Notes under the pieces: model-generated
What the model was told of the DNA's origin: nothing
Database searches by the model: none
What the model saw: only the letters and a program-made list of their open reading frames with translations
NCBI RefSeq assembly: GCF_000209165.1
Contig: NC_009044.1
Location: forward strand, 248,001 to 312,000
Source: Scheffersomyces stipitis CBS 6054
Taxonomy: Eukaryota > Ascomycota > Pichiomycetes > Serinales > Debaryomycetaceae
Direction of reading: 5' to 3'
DNA length: 64,000 bases
Shown here: in pieces, positions 12,001 to 19,686 of the stretch
Layout: each line of letters starts with the position of its first letter
Numbering within the stretch: the stretch's first letter is position 1
Translations under genes and position numbers: made by a program

Positions 12001-14786
12001 TTATCGATGATTGAAAGAAGATCATTGATGTCCCTGTCTGGAGAATGAACATAAATCTCACTGAATCTGGAACGAATACTCAATGGCAAGTCTCGTTTAC
12101 CCACATCAGTAGAAGGATTCATACAGCCGAAGATTCTGAACTCTGGGTGAGCCTTAATCGATTCAACGTCTCCCTTTTCAGTCAAAAGTACCGATCTTTG
12201 ATTAAGGCTCTCAGATAACAAGTCGGCGATGCTTTCTAAAGTGTCAGCAGAAGCCAAGTTAATTTCATCAAGTAACAACCATTCACCTTCTCTGACTGCC
12301 TTAACCAAAGAGCCTTCTAAAAAGTTAAAGACAAACGAGTTCTCGAGAGAGGCGGTTTGGATTTCAAAGTCTTTGACTTTAATCTCAAATTCCACCCACT
12401 TCTCAAGAAGGATGGATTTCTCAAGAGAGCCCAACTTTCTTTTCTTCTTCGGAGCACCGTCTTCGTCTGATTCTGTAGTCTGAGCAAGAATATCCTTCGA
12501 CATCTTAATGGCTTCACGCCATAATCTGATGACGTTCTTCCATTGGTTTTTGTTGAAACACTTGGACAACACGCGAGAAAACTTCTCGTTCTTCTTGCCT
12601 GAAAAAGTGGCTATGAAGAGATTCTCAAATACTTCCTGAATGGGAACAGCTACTGTCTTGGTGTTGACAGGCTTGTAACCACCCAACAAGTCACCAGCTT
12701 CCGTTTGTTGAGAAACGTTGATGACTGTAAGTTTCTTATTCATCTGCTTGGCAATTTGTTGAACCACTGTGGTTTTACCAGTACCAGTTTCACCCACTAA
12801 AAGAACTGGTTCTGCCATCTGGATAGAAACACCGATCTGTTCCATCAATCTTAAGGAATGATTTGTTCTGGCAAACGAAGTATTGTTACCAGTTTGCTTC
12901 AGAGTGTATAAAGCTTTGTCGGTTGCAGACTTGCGTAAAGTAGCTCTGCCTATTTGGAATTTTTCATCATCATTAATAAAGTTAGGGATATGCTTCGTTA
13001 AGAATAAGTTGATTCTGGACTCTGGAACTTCCAAGATTTCACCAATTGCATTTACAAGAGGTGTCAAAGCTGTCTGTTCGGTAATGGCACTTCCAAAACA
13101 GTCTACAGCTTCTGCAAAGATGTTATCATATATAGTTGATTCAAGCAATTGATTGGGCGTAGACACACCGTAGTTGATCAACATGGAATTGCATCTAGAA
13201 CAAAATTTCATTAAATCTCTGAAAGAGATCACTCTGGGATGAGAACCCTTGTTCAAAGAGATGAATGAAGTCAACGAGTAGATACGTGTAATTTCCTTGT
13301 AGCACTTAATGAAAGGAATGATCAAATTCTGAAGTAATGGGAATCTCGTGATCAAAATGTTCTTTAAGTCTACTTCATTGGGAACTTCAACCTTAATAAG
13401 TTCCCATAGTCTCAAACCAATCAAGTCAGGAACGGTGAACTTTGAATCGTCTGAGATTCTAATAGTGGAAATCAATTGAAATCCATTTTTGGCTCTGATA
13501 ACTTCACCTCTAGATGGGATAGTCAATTCCCTCTTCTCCAATAATGTCAATAAGATGGATAACACCTCTGTAGGTGCTTTGTCAATATCTTCAATCAATA
13601 CCCACTTGCCTTCTCTAACAGCGGATGTCAAGACACCAGACCTCCATTCAAAAGTGCCTGGCTTTTCACCTGACGAATACGTACCCAACAAGAGCTTAGC
13701 ATCAGTTTGTTCGCCCAAATGGATCTTGACTATGGAATTGTCATATGACATATAGTTTGCAAGTTGGTTGATAAGGAAAGACTTTCCGGAACCAGCCTTT
13801 CCGTAGAGCATAACTGGCTTGTTATTCTGAATGTTGTGAGCCAATTGTCTCAACACATTCACAGAGTTCTCGGTAGCTACAAAAGTAGGGTCTGCAACTG
13901 ACTTAGGCTCCTTTTCTGAAACAATATTAGGCACCAAGACTCCACAAATGGAAATCACTAACTCGCTGAGATCGCCTGGGGCTATGACTATGTTTTCAGT
14001 TTTGGCAACAACGGTGTCCGATGCAGATGGCAAGGAGTTGAAATTGGACAATCTTTTAGCTTCTAAGAGTGACAAGAATGCATAGTCCAAATCTGGGTCT
14101 GTTTCATAGCGAGATCGGAGGTTGTCAGCTCGGCCAATGTGGGTATCTATCATTTTGGATTGTGCTTGTTCAGAAGCACTTAGGAACTGTGATAAGATTC
14201 TGATAGCTAAGTACTTCGCAACATCATATTCAGGGTTGTCTTGGCGGATAATGGTGTACAACACGTGTGGAAGAATAAAGTTCTTGAATCTGTGGTTGTC
14301 GTAGGTAATAAGTCTATAAAAGGAAAGAAGAATATGTTCTAATTCTGCTGCAGTAATAGTGCTGAGATGAGAATCAATACTGGTGAAAAAATCGATTTTG
14401 TTGATGAAAAATTCAATTAGATTCAATGATTCATTCGAAATATTGACCAATCTCGATAACGCACGTAATATGGTGGAACCTCGAATCACACCTGCTGGTT
14501 CATTATTCCGGTTGGAGTATTCAGCACGGTACTCGGTCTCAAACTCTTCGGGGTGTGAAACCCATCTCGATATCAAGTCGAGGAAAATATCCTTAAACGA
14601 GTAGAAAATTGGCAAGGTAGTCGAGCCTTGCAATGCAAAAAGTGCCAAAGAGTTCAAGTTCTCTTTTATGGTCTTCAGAGTATCAAACTGGTAGGCTTTG
14701 GGAGTATTCTTGAGCACATTGAATTCCTCATATTGACGGTACAACGTCCGCGAATGCGGCAAGTTTACAACGACATTGTTGTTCAT
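1..14786 (-). CDS. MDN1: Midasin, dynein-like AAA ATPase of 60S ribosome assembly (C-terminal end off the window)
   Basis: Midasin strips assembly factors (Rsa4, Ytm1) from pre-60S ribosomes in the nucleolus and nucleoplasm. One uninterrupted reading frame of 4928 codons runs from ATG at 14786 to the left edge with no stop; S. cerevisiae Mdn1 is 4910 aa, so probably only a few tens of residues are missing. Six P-loops are visible: GKAGSGKS near residue 328, GETGTGKT near 663, GPTSAGKT near 1097, GETGCGKT near 1382, GSPGVGKT near 1765 and GPSNSGKT near 2074, which are AAA1 to AAA6. A long helical linker follows. A very acidic D/E tract covers about residues 4120-4680 (plus-strand 740-2420). 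A VWA/MIDAS domain with the metal motif DDSKSMS lies near 4775 and binds the UBL domains of Rsa4 and Ytm1. The start is the first ATG before the conserved N-terminus. The identification is secure. Confidence 0.97.
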   Translation of the reverse strand, partial: MNNNVVVNLPHSRTLYRQYEEFNVLKNTPKAYQFDTLKTIKENLNSLALFALQGSTTLPIFYSFKDIFLDLISRWVSHPEEFETEYRAEYSNRNNEPAGVIRGSTILRALSRLVNISNESLNLIEFFINKIDFFTSIDSHLSTITAAELEHILLSFYRLITYDNHRFKNFILPHVLYTIIRQDNPEYDVAKYLAIRILSQFLSASEQAQSKMIDTHIGRADNLRSRYETDPDLDYAFLSLLEAKRLSNFNSLPSASDTVVAKTENIVIAPGDLSELVISICGVLVPNIVSEKEPKSVADPTFVATENSVNVLRQLAHNIQNNKPVMLYGKAGSGKSFLINQLANYMSYDNSIVKIHLGEQTDAKLLLGTYSSGEKPGTFEWRSGVLTSAVREGKWVLIEDIDKAPTEVLSILLTLLEKRELTIPSRGEVIRAKNGFQLISTIRISDDSKFTVPDLIGLRLWELIKVEVPNEVDLKNILITRFPLLQNLIIPFIKCYKEITRIYSLTSFISLNKGSHPRVISFRDLMKFCSRCNSMLINYGVSTPNQLLESTIYDNIFAEAVDCFGSAITEQTALTPLVNAIGEILEVPESRINLFLTKHIPNFINDDEKFQIGRATLRKSATDKALYTLKQTGNNTSFARTNHSLRLMEQIGVSIQMAEPVLLVGETGTGKTTVVQQIAKQMNKKLTVINVSQQTEAGDLLGGYKPVNTKTVAVPIQEVFENLFIATFSGKKNEKFSRVLSKCFNKNQWKNVIRLWREAIKMSKDILAQTTESDEDGAPKKKRKLGSLEKSILLEKWVEFEIKVKDFEIQTASLENSFVFNFLEGSLVKAVREGEWLLLDEINLASADTLESIADLLSESLNQRSVLLTEKGDVESIKAHPEFRIFGCMNPSTDVGKRDLPLSIRSRFSEIYVHSPDRDINDLLSIIDKYVGRYAIGDEWVGNDIAELYLSAKDLSESNKIVDGANQRPHFSIRTLTRTLIYVCDIVSIYGLRRSLYEGFCMAFLTLLDVKSEEILRPVIEKHTIGRLKNAKSVMSQIPPAPSSKAEEFVQFRHYWMKHGPEEVIPQPHYIITPFVEKNMLNLVRATAGRRFPVLVQGPTSAGKTSMIHYLANITGHKFVRINNHEHTDLQEYLGTYVSDSTGKLSFREGILVEALRKGHWIVLDELNLAPTDVLEALNRLLDDNRELFIPETQEVVHPHPDFMLFATQNPPGIYGGRKVLSRAFRNRFLELHFDDIPQDELETILKERCQIAPTYCKKIVEVYKNLSIQRQSTRLFEQKNSFATLRDLFRWALRDAVGYEELAANGYMLLAERVRKEDEKRVVKEVIEKVMRVKLDMNAYYKSLEVEALMKVGTSVVWTKAMRRLAVLVFTSMKYKEPLLLVGETGCGKTTVCQIIAQYLRKELITVNAHQNTETGDILGAQRPVRNRYENQRMLFTDLVALFGILNIDISMEDSTLEHLLAKFDSLQDYGEADPELISKIKEGRRNSAVLFEWNDGPLVRAMKNGSFFLLDEISLADDSVLERLNSVLEPERSLLLAEKGTDDVFVTGAEGFEFLATMNPGGDYGKKELSPALRNRFTEIWVPSMEDFNDVREIVADRLVDKVHVEAIVQFSEWYGKKFGGGHADSGVISLRDILAWVQFINSCGNRATSEEALLHGASMVFIDALGTNNTAFLAENEVKLREQKVECVSALSEFSGKDLLSIYSNSFEVSLTDSNVSAGPFSIARVEGSVSSDSFNLHAPTTSANTMRVIRAMQVHKPILLEGSPGVGKTSLVSAIAKATGNYLVRINLSEQTDLIDLFGSDAPAEGGKTGEFVWRDAPFLRAMQRGEWVLLDEMNLASQSVLEGLNACLDHRGEAYIPELDKSFSCHPDFKVFAAQNPQYQGGGRKGLPKSFVNRFSVVYVDTLKSEDLNLISQHLYPEIPSDVCSKIIDFMSKLEEQVVIKKNWGSSGGPWEFNLRDTLRWLELLNAKSICEDISPADFLNMIVIQRFRTEEDRAKAVSLFKSIFGEPLHRDNFYFATESYLQSGEALIKKTSSVLSSSGSKAIPLQCNFSLIETCLRCVNRNIPLILTGPSNSGKTELVRLVANAVGAKVDEFAMNSDVDSMDILGGYEQVDLTRAIVDVVAKVYDTLIDLVLSNLYVNDSESSTLSQSLQLISYISNKEISVSNYSQFHSFLKSFLSFFSNEALILLLEASEKLEKRIQEDRSVKFEWFDGLLVKAVEKGNWLVLDNANLCSPSVLDRLNSLLETNGSLIINECSNADGQPRTLKPHPNFRLFLTVNPKYGELSRAMRNRGIEIYLESLSERITSFDGSILGLTKTKHDKDITERLNELKVVESFIPTVGFVPANDTPTRTFALIDDVMNLNSKITSESINASLTLLPFVLTNKVESWASLVEVSSEFNSKTKEIAQVMLRRWKFLLEEGIVSKLASLFSKSAVAANQIVGININFSESQYLHPQLNNYLTALVKNIAPEFDSSEPTMFFEVVSNIIESIERRKTIEERANNARINTLSYVEKSAAFELGREIKSPPNLRIFKFIVEVEEFVRNVFTSSIESRLFSSDSTYKSLYDLQILVNGIARSSEEKSESKIRIYQELINKWIDNYSEAEFIAPFISDLSSSLTAFGDKLVLTSGFSMDALWEQFRRTYPRDENSWNNAQNLLRLANEFDLIAREQFVDVTEYIVQLRLLFIQLYSYLLSDSFNAEEYAHILSTLELGISKLSDASSSFLYKRQNTLELEFAYLHNFVNSPSASSNWNLNDSIYLASLANRSTAALLQNPDCKEFYPYPAVLDLLWHEVEGSSVSLSEGLFSNDFASNLLKKSGTFGSVAGKYLQQDLEDFKLMGRAIVKHSAEILIDQRQSFRTMLQSWFFRILESHSETFDECTYTEIVAKLNLGDMNAFDFEAACNLIQRSTDEYFVTVVNDFFIPSMIVSRDSSNLGSLGKAWVLFSCGCIQLFVPSSPYDPAIREYIIYDRFEEQKQASERLISSWRTIRAAVSGDEKIHIEDCLLPISDDAAPQKPMVYRPTESFDGLFEEWNSFMDSTISIAPVQALLKSAENLSASSEKMLDIFQKNSSKFLFRLRLNYLVYSDLNDILKGYIYGLKLGFELLSIEGKRLTAGFKYVDLWSVDASELAIESSVISMFEKAKNFNKKISVDSQASEQLMLFFIKLCYSHKAANTNSVLSDVHIQSFQSLYYRWTLRRMKEEEENLQKGNLYKYSDPDSDIEGDFRKLFPDYEEVFDSDVTTSKNNNSFDTLYYDITQAYIDYYTHNKTNDLSSLVNEGNELNKTLSQYRSEIMKDKINSSVLSSLITSMASIYKKYNSNDGPFDFYHDSSPSEAKKSIVIISRVHASVSKFLEQWPEHATLQNITKASDEFLMHPLDSPVAKLLQKVEQIYTLMAEWQKYASSQVSLKENFDELTTLIVNWRRLELSTWNTIFLSEEKALEKGIGKWWFHLFESIIVPILADNEQAEFSPTKLLSALNVFMSKTTYGEFVPRLNLLKAFKNHVSQLLGESNVYHALSNFILFYEQFVPLVADAIAATRKTLEKNISEVILLASWKDVNIDALKQSARKSHNSLYKVVRKYRAILATEVSPLIEAGIAVETKSEVNMKSLSRIGGIVVDNDLEICSAVSSWKERPARLQNLDLVNRNMGVYINRITDESLPNLMDYAKELFEEMERLRKETPKELKEANKKLITALKTQKKKLLSDTLKELRRIGLKTALRADIVKGQGGVNVIVGNSSSFEGTELESSDVYFYRILDILPKLRASISNVAEDVPQVDADKGLAAAENLVNTIVATRDPLRVFSEYIPKLAKVYKSLEIISQSRSENIDLARASEYSSIEMNLHGIKYVLHWLPKLIDFALLTAQAVDTFEPGTQSKLFYDIKLELSSLKNEFDSIDPYVRTSATSMFIRKFAEEYIGFSKRLNSWKLQYKNAGFIAEVVLSWMNSVNFSGLVQSSTSLNSLGSLENVEISLRKLSNSIIVAVQRVTECQEGEITEENDNWLVLTQTRIMKYIKSLHSKRIHDELAVCLDTISSVEQNTETSKVTSALVSFTLPLINHYFRLSSNVFETARDNYYNTSRATFMMTVALYNLATKGFCSPEPPTEQKEDNNLHDGTGLGDGEGATNNSNDVEDDEDLSEQAQQPNEENNDDDNEEENDDAVDIEGDMAGNLENASDQEDDENDGDEDDQEDLDEEIDDLDDLDPNAIDEKMWDEEVKEDKNEKESDEVPENANKDDDNMEANEDEDSEQSKDKEKKQSEQGEEDKESEEKEKEEENGTDEEGEENDVGEQEDEVNHQDNEQVEDHVPQTEALDLPDDINLDDDEEADGDDKEEEFDDKMDVDDEEEEEAQGKEEENQSDAKEDGETEEGVDEEGEEDEEGEDHDQENGQENDNNEIGEEPQEENENDGEQSDEETLGNTDEKEEENEHGNDAMDQDAEGVDGANQDIPNEDIDAESAVKQEAGDKGEGADNQVSEENDNIGSTGNASSDPNQQDKEEDNSVKDDARDMAKESLKQLGDTLKEFHRRRQEIKEAAKEEKEKVEEKANERPDEFQHVQGENTDFDTQALGAADKDQVQSLDEDMAIDDDIEEDREEKPEIKQEAEEEVGEEDMMDVDEDLDEVKNNAEDDNEGKTKGAFIGERDHKNDRDGEISINNEINIDDDQESEDEENNLVPDAIDGEEIPTIEIDEARQLWKHSDLATQELASGLCEQLRLILEPTLATKLRGDFKTGKRLNMKRIIPYIASEFRKDKIWLRRTKPSKRQYQIMIAVDDSKSMSESKSTQLAFHSIALVAKALTQLESGGLSIVRFGEDVKVVHPFDKPFNGQESGARIFQWFDFQQTKTDIKQLCNKSLKIFEDARSSSNSDLWQLQIIISDGVCEDHDTIERLVRRAREEKIMLVFVVIDGINSNESILDMSQVQYE

Positions 14787-15350
14787 ATTTGATATGTCAC
14801 AGAGGCTACTTTCCAGTTCTAAAGCTATGTGAGGCCAAAACTGGATGATTTTTCGGTATATGGAAAAAGATCTGGAGTCTATTTTGCAAAATTATATTTT
14901 CATAGATGAGATGAGAGCACCTGCAGGTAGAGATTGCAACTCGAGATGAGAGACGATCAAAAGTGAGTACTATGGCAAGGGCAGAAGAGGAAGAGAGAAA
15001 GTCTCTGTCATAGTTACATCTACTCTTGTCTCCTCTCATACAGATATTGTGTTATTCCACCATTCATTGTAATATTGGAGTTAATTAGTTGTGCGAGACT
15101 CCTTGTATTACTATTAGGCTACTCTCTGAACTATGAAATATACTCTTTTTCAAATTACTGTGTGCATCAGTAACAAAATAGCTATGGAAGAGCTGCACTA
15201 TGTGTATTTATTCACAACCTATAGATTATAACCACCATTAATACGAAAAAGTAGAAGAAACCGGCTTTTTTGACGAAAACGGCTAAAATGACCTTATCAC
15301 GTGATATGTTTATGATACAATTATATTTATCTGTTCTCATCACATCTTGA
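14787..15350. other. MDN1 5' flank, no gene seen
   Basis: This 564-bp stretch lies between the MDN1 start and a serine tRNA gene. It should hold the MDN1 promoter and 5' UTR. I see no conserved coding frame. The open frames here lack similarity to anything I recognise, and one of them runs through the tRNA. Confidence 0.6.
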
Positions 15351-15432
15351 GGCAACTTGTCCGAGTGGTTAAGGAGAAAGATTAGAAATCTTTTGGGCTT
15401 TGCCCGCGCAGGTTCGAGTCCTGCAGTTGTCG
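15351..15432 (+). tRNA. tRNA-Ser (anticodon AGA)
   Basis: An 82-nt cloverleaf with a long variable arm, typical of serine tRNA. The acceptor strands GGCAACT and AGTTGTC pair over seven positions with one G-T wobble. The anticodon loop TTAGAAA gives AGA at 15384-15386. The B box reads GGTTCGAGTCC. T-runs follow within 20 bp and would stop RNA polymerase III. No intron is present. This is the ordinary AGA serine isoacceptor, not the CAG one that defines the CUG clade. Confidence 0.95.
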
Positions 15433-15912
15433 TTATATTTTTTATACATTTTTTGCACCCATAAACCAAAAAACGACCAGTATTCCAAAGAGGTATAATC
15501 GTACCTTTGTAGAAATTGGTCTCAGTGTAGTTGTCTGTAGCAATATCTTTTCTTTTTGCGAGTAAAAGGAACATGAGGTTATTGCTTGGCTAATGTATGC
15601 CATGTTTCGTTTACAAATTAGACGGCTTTTCGGAATTTATTTGTGTGTAATAATTTCAAATGAAATTGCAAGTATTGCGATTATAGTCTAACTGATTTAC
15701 TAGCTAGTATGTTGATCTTCTTCAAATCAGTACCGAATGTTGGAATAAACTAAAAACTAAAACGCAGCGTTGAAACTACCTAAAATTAAATTGTATCCAT
15801 CGAAATATGTGCACTCGTAGCAATAGTTTTCGATAGAATTTAGATAAAACGACTGTCTAATCAATACACAAGATCAATGAATAGAAAAGGTGTAAAGTTC
15901 TCTTTCTCCAAC
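15433..15912. other. Intergenic, nothing recognised
   Basis: AT-rich DNA between the serine tRNA and the 3' end of a small minus-strand gene. The T-runs directly after the tRNA are its likely Pol III terminator. No other element was identified. Confidence 0.5.
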
Positions 15913-16284
15913 TCATTTCAAAAGCTCATTGGTAACATTTTCGCCAAATGTGTCAAAACTTGTACTACTTAGTCTGACTGTGGCTTCATGTGATACAATA
16001 GCTGTCGTCTCTGTTTCTGTACTAACTTGATCGGCATTCTCAAGCTCTTCATTTTCCTTGTTGATTTCCTCTACCATGCTATTAAGCCAGTCATTTGCAT
16101 TGATTTGAGTAGTTAAAGTTGTCGAGTTAATGACTCTATCATTTTCATCGTAAAGGCTGTAAGTTAATGAATAATTATTATTTCCAGGACTAAATTCAAA
16201 GTAAGTGTTTCCTACTTCATTTGGGTGAAACCGGCTCATTGCCATGAGACTTTTCTCATCTAATACTTCACTGATATCAGGCAT
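15913..16284 (-). CDS. Small hypothetical protein, 123 aa
   Basis: An ATG-started frame of 123 codons, isolated between two tRNA genes. The product is acidic in the middle (a run around residues 70-90 rich in E and N) and S/T-rich at the end. It has no signal peptide, membrane segment or motif I recognise. Codon use looks ordinary and no overlapping frame competes, so it may be a real lineage-restricted gene. Function is unknown and its reality is uncertain. Confidence 0.45.
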   Translation of the reverse strand: MPDISEVLDEKSLMAMSRFHPNEVGNTYFEFSPGNNNYSLTYSLYDENDRVINSTTLTTQINANDWLNSMVEEINKENEELENADQVSTETETTAIVSHEATVRLSSTSFDTFGENVTNELLK

Positions 16285-16404
16285 TGAAATGTTGGTGATA
16301 ATAGAAAACTATGAAATCTTGTATAATTATTAATGACAAGTGTGATAATTCTTACTTTTAACTAAAACTTGTTTTTTCTTCGGTGATCTATCCATAGAGA
16401 TTTT

Positions 16405-16495
16405 TTTTACGAATCAGCATGTGTTAAAGTCCAACCTAATCACTACAGAGTATATAAATCTTCTTCTAACCCATAACGCAAGTTTAGAGGAAACC
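16405..16495. repeat. Decayed dispersed repeat upstream of tRNA-Thr (possible LTR remnant)
   Basis: Blocks here match a second site at about 51594-51760 in the same order: a T-run followed by ACGAAT and a GCAT, then ACAGAGTA with an A-rich tail, then TCTTCTAACCCATA followed by AAGTT and AGGAAAC. The order is kept but spacing differs, because the second site has extra sequence in the middle. Both lie about 100-270 bp upstream of a tRNA gene in the same orientation. This is what solo-LTR relics of tRNA-targeting retrotransposons look like, but no LTR ends or target duplication could be fixed by eye. Confidence 0.45.
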
Positions 16496-16649
16496 TAAAG
16501 GTTAAGAATCCCAGTTAATATTAACTAAACCATAGGTGATATCCTTAAAACACTTAAATTTTGTTTTTTAACGAAATTTTTGCCGGTTTTTTTAGGGTGT
16601 TTTTCAACTCGAATGAGGTGGTCTTCAACAGCAGCATTTCAAAACAGTT

Positions 16650-16722
16650 GCCTTTATGGCCAAGTTGGTAAGGCACCTCACTAGTAATGAGGAGATCGTC
16701 AGTTCGAATCTGGCTGAAGGCA
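16650..16722 (+). tRNA. tRNA-Thr (anticodon AGT)
   Basis: A 73-nt cloverleaf. The acceptor GCCTTTA pairs with TGAAGGC (one T-G wobble). The anticodon stem CCTCA/TGAGG encloses loop CTAGTAA, giving AGT at 16683-16685. The T arm contains AGTTCGAATCT. A run of six T directly follows the gene as the Pol III terminator. No intron is present. Confidence 0.95.
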
Positions 16723-17769
16723 ATTTTTTGCTCTACCAACCTCAGTACTGTCTTTTTTTATCATCAACAAAGTTGTTACACCTCCAAGAGCTGTTTTTAT
16801 GCATTTACAATGTACAAATGGACCCTTGCCACAGCTAAGAATGAGGTGTCCAAAAGGTGTACAAATGTGCGCATACAGGAATGAGATTTAGCGACCAGGA
16901 GAAGTAGCGAAGACAGTGAGAATAATGAGAGAGGAGCAGGAAAGAAAAGGCTTAACCGGGAGTTGCAAGAAGACATTTGGGAGTAGATGGCTACGTTAAC
17001 CAACTGGTAGAATATGCTGATATCTGCTTCGTCTTTGGACTTGAAAATCTGAGGAAGAGTCTGAGAATGAACTGAGAGAAGATATAGAAGTTTTAGGGCT
17101 AATATAGTACCAACATTCTCTGACCTTATTTCGACTCCTATCTAGTTCTGCACCATTTCCCTACCAGGCAATTCTATTGCAAATTTCTTTGATTCTCACC
17201 AAAAATTTTACTTCTGGGAGCACACGAAATTTGTTACTCCGGACACGTTCTGCTACCTTCCTCATGGTGCAAGTATAAAAGGTCTATTTACTGTATTTTG
17301 AAGATCTACTCTTTGGGAGTTGTAAACATCAAAAATTTACCTTGATTCATTGGGAAAAGTCATTATATTTTTAGTACAAAATAGGGGTGCAACATTTATA
17401 CAAGACGGAGCTTGAATGATTGCGAATGAAATTGACAAAATCAACCTCTTCGGTAATTTCCATCAAAAATAGGAGACAAGTTCCGAAATATGCACCAACT
17501 CACCATAAGCAGCAGGATGGACAAAAGCTTTGTGCAAGTCTCAAGCAAGTTTGTTGGGTCACTGGTTATCAAATACCAATTGTATTGTTATCTCAAATGC
17601 AAAATGCCTTGTTACCGTTTCATCTATCCATGTTTAAATCAACACACTTGTGCAGTACTTATGCAAACAATACTCTGCACTGGCTAAAGATTTGATACTT
17701 AAAGAGTAAGATTTGCTATTGATATCGGCTTCAACAACTGCAAAGTCTCGGACAGTAGAAAACGTCACC
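16723..17769. other. 1-kb intergenic region upstream of ceramide synthase gene
   Basis: No gene recognised. It contains the tRNA-Thr terminator on the left and the presumed promoter and 5' UTR of the ceramide synthase gene on the right. Short open frames in 16797-17003 and 17420-17695 show no similarity or motifs and are treated as chance. Confidence 0.5.
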
Positions 17770-19038
17770 ATGAGCAAACCAGAACCAATTTCAGGTATAT
17801 CGCCACAAATCAGCGGCATGGATACCTATACCCACCGTCACCGGGGTTCCTCTGTCGGAGAAATAAACGTTGGTGATACAGCTGCTCCAGGTCTTTCCAC
17901 TATGCGTACCTCCAAAAGGCAGAGAAAAATGTCGGATGCAAGAATTGTAGCTTTGAGCTGCGAATCAAGCTCAGATATTGCAATATTGAAGAAAATTGGC
18001 ATTGCTTCCAGGGAATTGTGCTATAGACATACTTGGATAGTTCCGCTCCTTGTATTGATTGCATCATATAGTACTTACTGGTTGTCTGGTGTCGATACCC
18101 GGCTTCATCGTTTCTTGGAAGCCTTAGTTGTTCCATCTTACAAGATTCCTGGAACAGACCAATATGGAAAGGGTGAAAATGACTTTTATTTCGTTGGTTT
18201 CTACGCTATTTTTTTTACTTTCTTAAGGGAATTCGTAGTGGTGTGCGTATTGAGACCTTTGGCAAAAGCTTTGGGCATTAAAAGGGAATCAAAGGTAAAA
18301 CGATTCATGGAACAGGGCTATGCCATCTTTTATTACGGTTTATCTGGTCCAGCCGGATTATGGATAATGTCAACTTTACCACTTTGGTTCTTTGAGACTA
18401 CACCGTTCTATGTCAACTATCCGCACAAGACTCATGACTTCTATTTCAAGGTCTATTACTTAGGTCAAGCTGCTTTCTGGGTTCAGCAGTCAGTTGTATT
18501 GATTTTACAATTAGAAAAACCTCGTAAGGATTTCAAAGAATTGGTCTTGCATCACATTATCACTATTGCGTTGATTTGGAGTTCGTACAGATTTCATTTC
18601 ACTTGGATGGGCTTGGAAATATTCATTACTATGGATGTTTCAGATTTCTTCTTAGCTTCATCGAAGACCTTGAACTACTTGGATTACGCAATTTCTGGCC
18701 CTTTCATTTTTGTTTTTGCCTTGATTTGGATTTACCTCAGACACTACGTGAACATCCGAATCTTGTGGTCTGTACTAACTGAATTCAGAACTGTCGGAGA
18801 ATGGGAATTGAACTGGGATACTCAACAATACAAATGCTACATTTCCCAGCCAATCGTCTTTTTCTTGATTGCTGCCTTGCAAATAGTCAATTTGTACTGG
18901 CTCTTCTTGATCTTTCGTATTCTTTCGAGATACATTTTTGGAGGAGTCGCCAAGGACGAAAGAAGTGACGACGACTCCGAAACTGAGGAAACTGGCGAGG
19001 AGGAAACTGGCGAGGAGGAAGCCAAAAAGTACCAATAA
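17770..19038 (+). CDS. LAG1: Ceramide synthase catalytic subunit (Lag1/Lac1 family)
   Basis: Acyl-CoA-dependent ceramide synthase of the endoplasmic reticulum, which N-acylates sphingoid bases. The 422-aa product has a soluble, basic N-terminus, several membrane segments and the TLC domain with the Lag1 motif. The motif includes the paired histidines of LVLHHIITIALIWSS, essential in this family, and the downstream MDVSDFFLASSKTLNYL stretch. The C-terminus is acidic with a duplicated TGEEE, as in yeast Lag1/Lac1. The frame is open upstream, but the first ATG is at 17770. Yeasts of this clade usually have two such paralogues, and which one this is cannot be decided here. Confidence 0.9.
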   Translation: MSKPEPISGISPQISGMDTYTHRHRGSSVGEINVGDTAAPGLSTMRTSKRQRKMSDARIVALSCESSSDIAILKKIGIASRELCYRHTWIVPLLVLIASYSTYWLSGVDTRLHRFLEALVVPSYKIPGTDQYGKGENDFYFVGFYAIFFTFLREFVVVCVLRPLAKALGIKRESKVKRFMEQGYAIFYYGLSGPAGLWIMSTLPLWFFETTPFYVNYPHKTHDFYFKVYYLGQAAFWVQQSVVLILQLEKPRKDFKELVLHHIITIALIWSSYRFHFTWMGLEIFITMDVSDFFLASSKTLNYLDYAISGPFIFVFALIWIYLRHYVNIRILWSVLTEFRTVGEWELNWDTQQYKCYISQPIVFFLIAALQIVNLYWLFLIFRILSRYIFGGVAKDERSDDDSETEETGEEETGEEEAKKYQ

Positions 19039-19146
19039 TTGACAAGTAGACATTCAATCAGAGCCCAATTGATTGAATAAATAATAACTTAATTGCTTCT
19101 ATACCTAATAACTTAATTTAATAATTGTTTATGAGAAAATCTGGAG

Positions 19147-19565
19147 TTACCCTAACCAATGCTGGAGACTACTGCCCAACAAGCTGATTTCTTCAACTAA
19201 AGTAGAGAAAAGACGAGTCAACTTCGTCTCGATTTGCAAATCTCTCAAACTAGGCGTTCTCGGTAAAGAAATTTTACCGATAACAAACTGTTGGCCCAAT
19301 ATATTGACACCCTTAAAGTAGTCTTCCACTTCGTTACCAGTCTTTTACTTTCCACTTACTTCCATCTATGAGGGTCGTTGGGAGAAAGGGAGACTACGGT
19401 CGAATGACTGGTTTCAAAAAGGTTAAATAGCTTGCTGAATCCGATCTTCATGTTGGCGAGCACATTGAAATGGCCGGTATAGTTGATGTAGAATCCATTG
19501 ATCACAGCGTCGTCTCTGGACAATCTAAAGAATCTGTGCTGATTCTGAATACGCAATGAACTCAT
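19147..19565 (-). pseudogene. Small gene in two frames (intron, frameshift or decayed), unknown function
   Basis: Two minus-strand frames lie end to end. The first starts with ATG at 19565 (69 codons, ending in PNDPHRWK) and the second covers the remainder to 19147 (about 60 codons, ending SLQHWLG). Neither has a recognisable domain, but together they read like one small soluble protein. The joint near 19330-19356 has a GTAAGT followed about 25 bases later by an AG. Using that pair would give a 31-nt intron and does not restore the frame. So this is a gene with an unidentified intron, a frameshift, a sequence error or a relic. The type chosen is provisional. Confidence 0.35.
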
Positions 19566-19686
19566 ATAAATATTGGGGTTCCATTATCAAAATAACACAT
19601 GGTAGCGCAGATTTTTCAGTCCAGTTCAGATTTTAAAGATTTTTGGTTGAAAGACTTTATTCTTAAATAGATTCGATACTTTAGAA

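Noticed and set aside
15212..15574. 120-codon minus-strand frame
   Set aside because: It runs through the tRNA-Ser gene antisense and has no recognisable similarity.
17713..17769. Longer N-terminus for the ceramide synthase
   Set aside because: It would start at TTG; the first ATG is 17770 and the added residues are not family-like.
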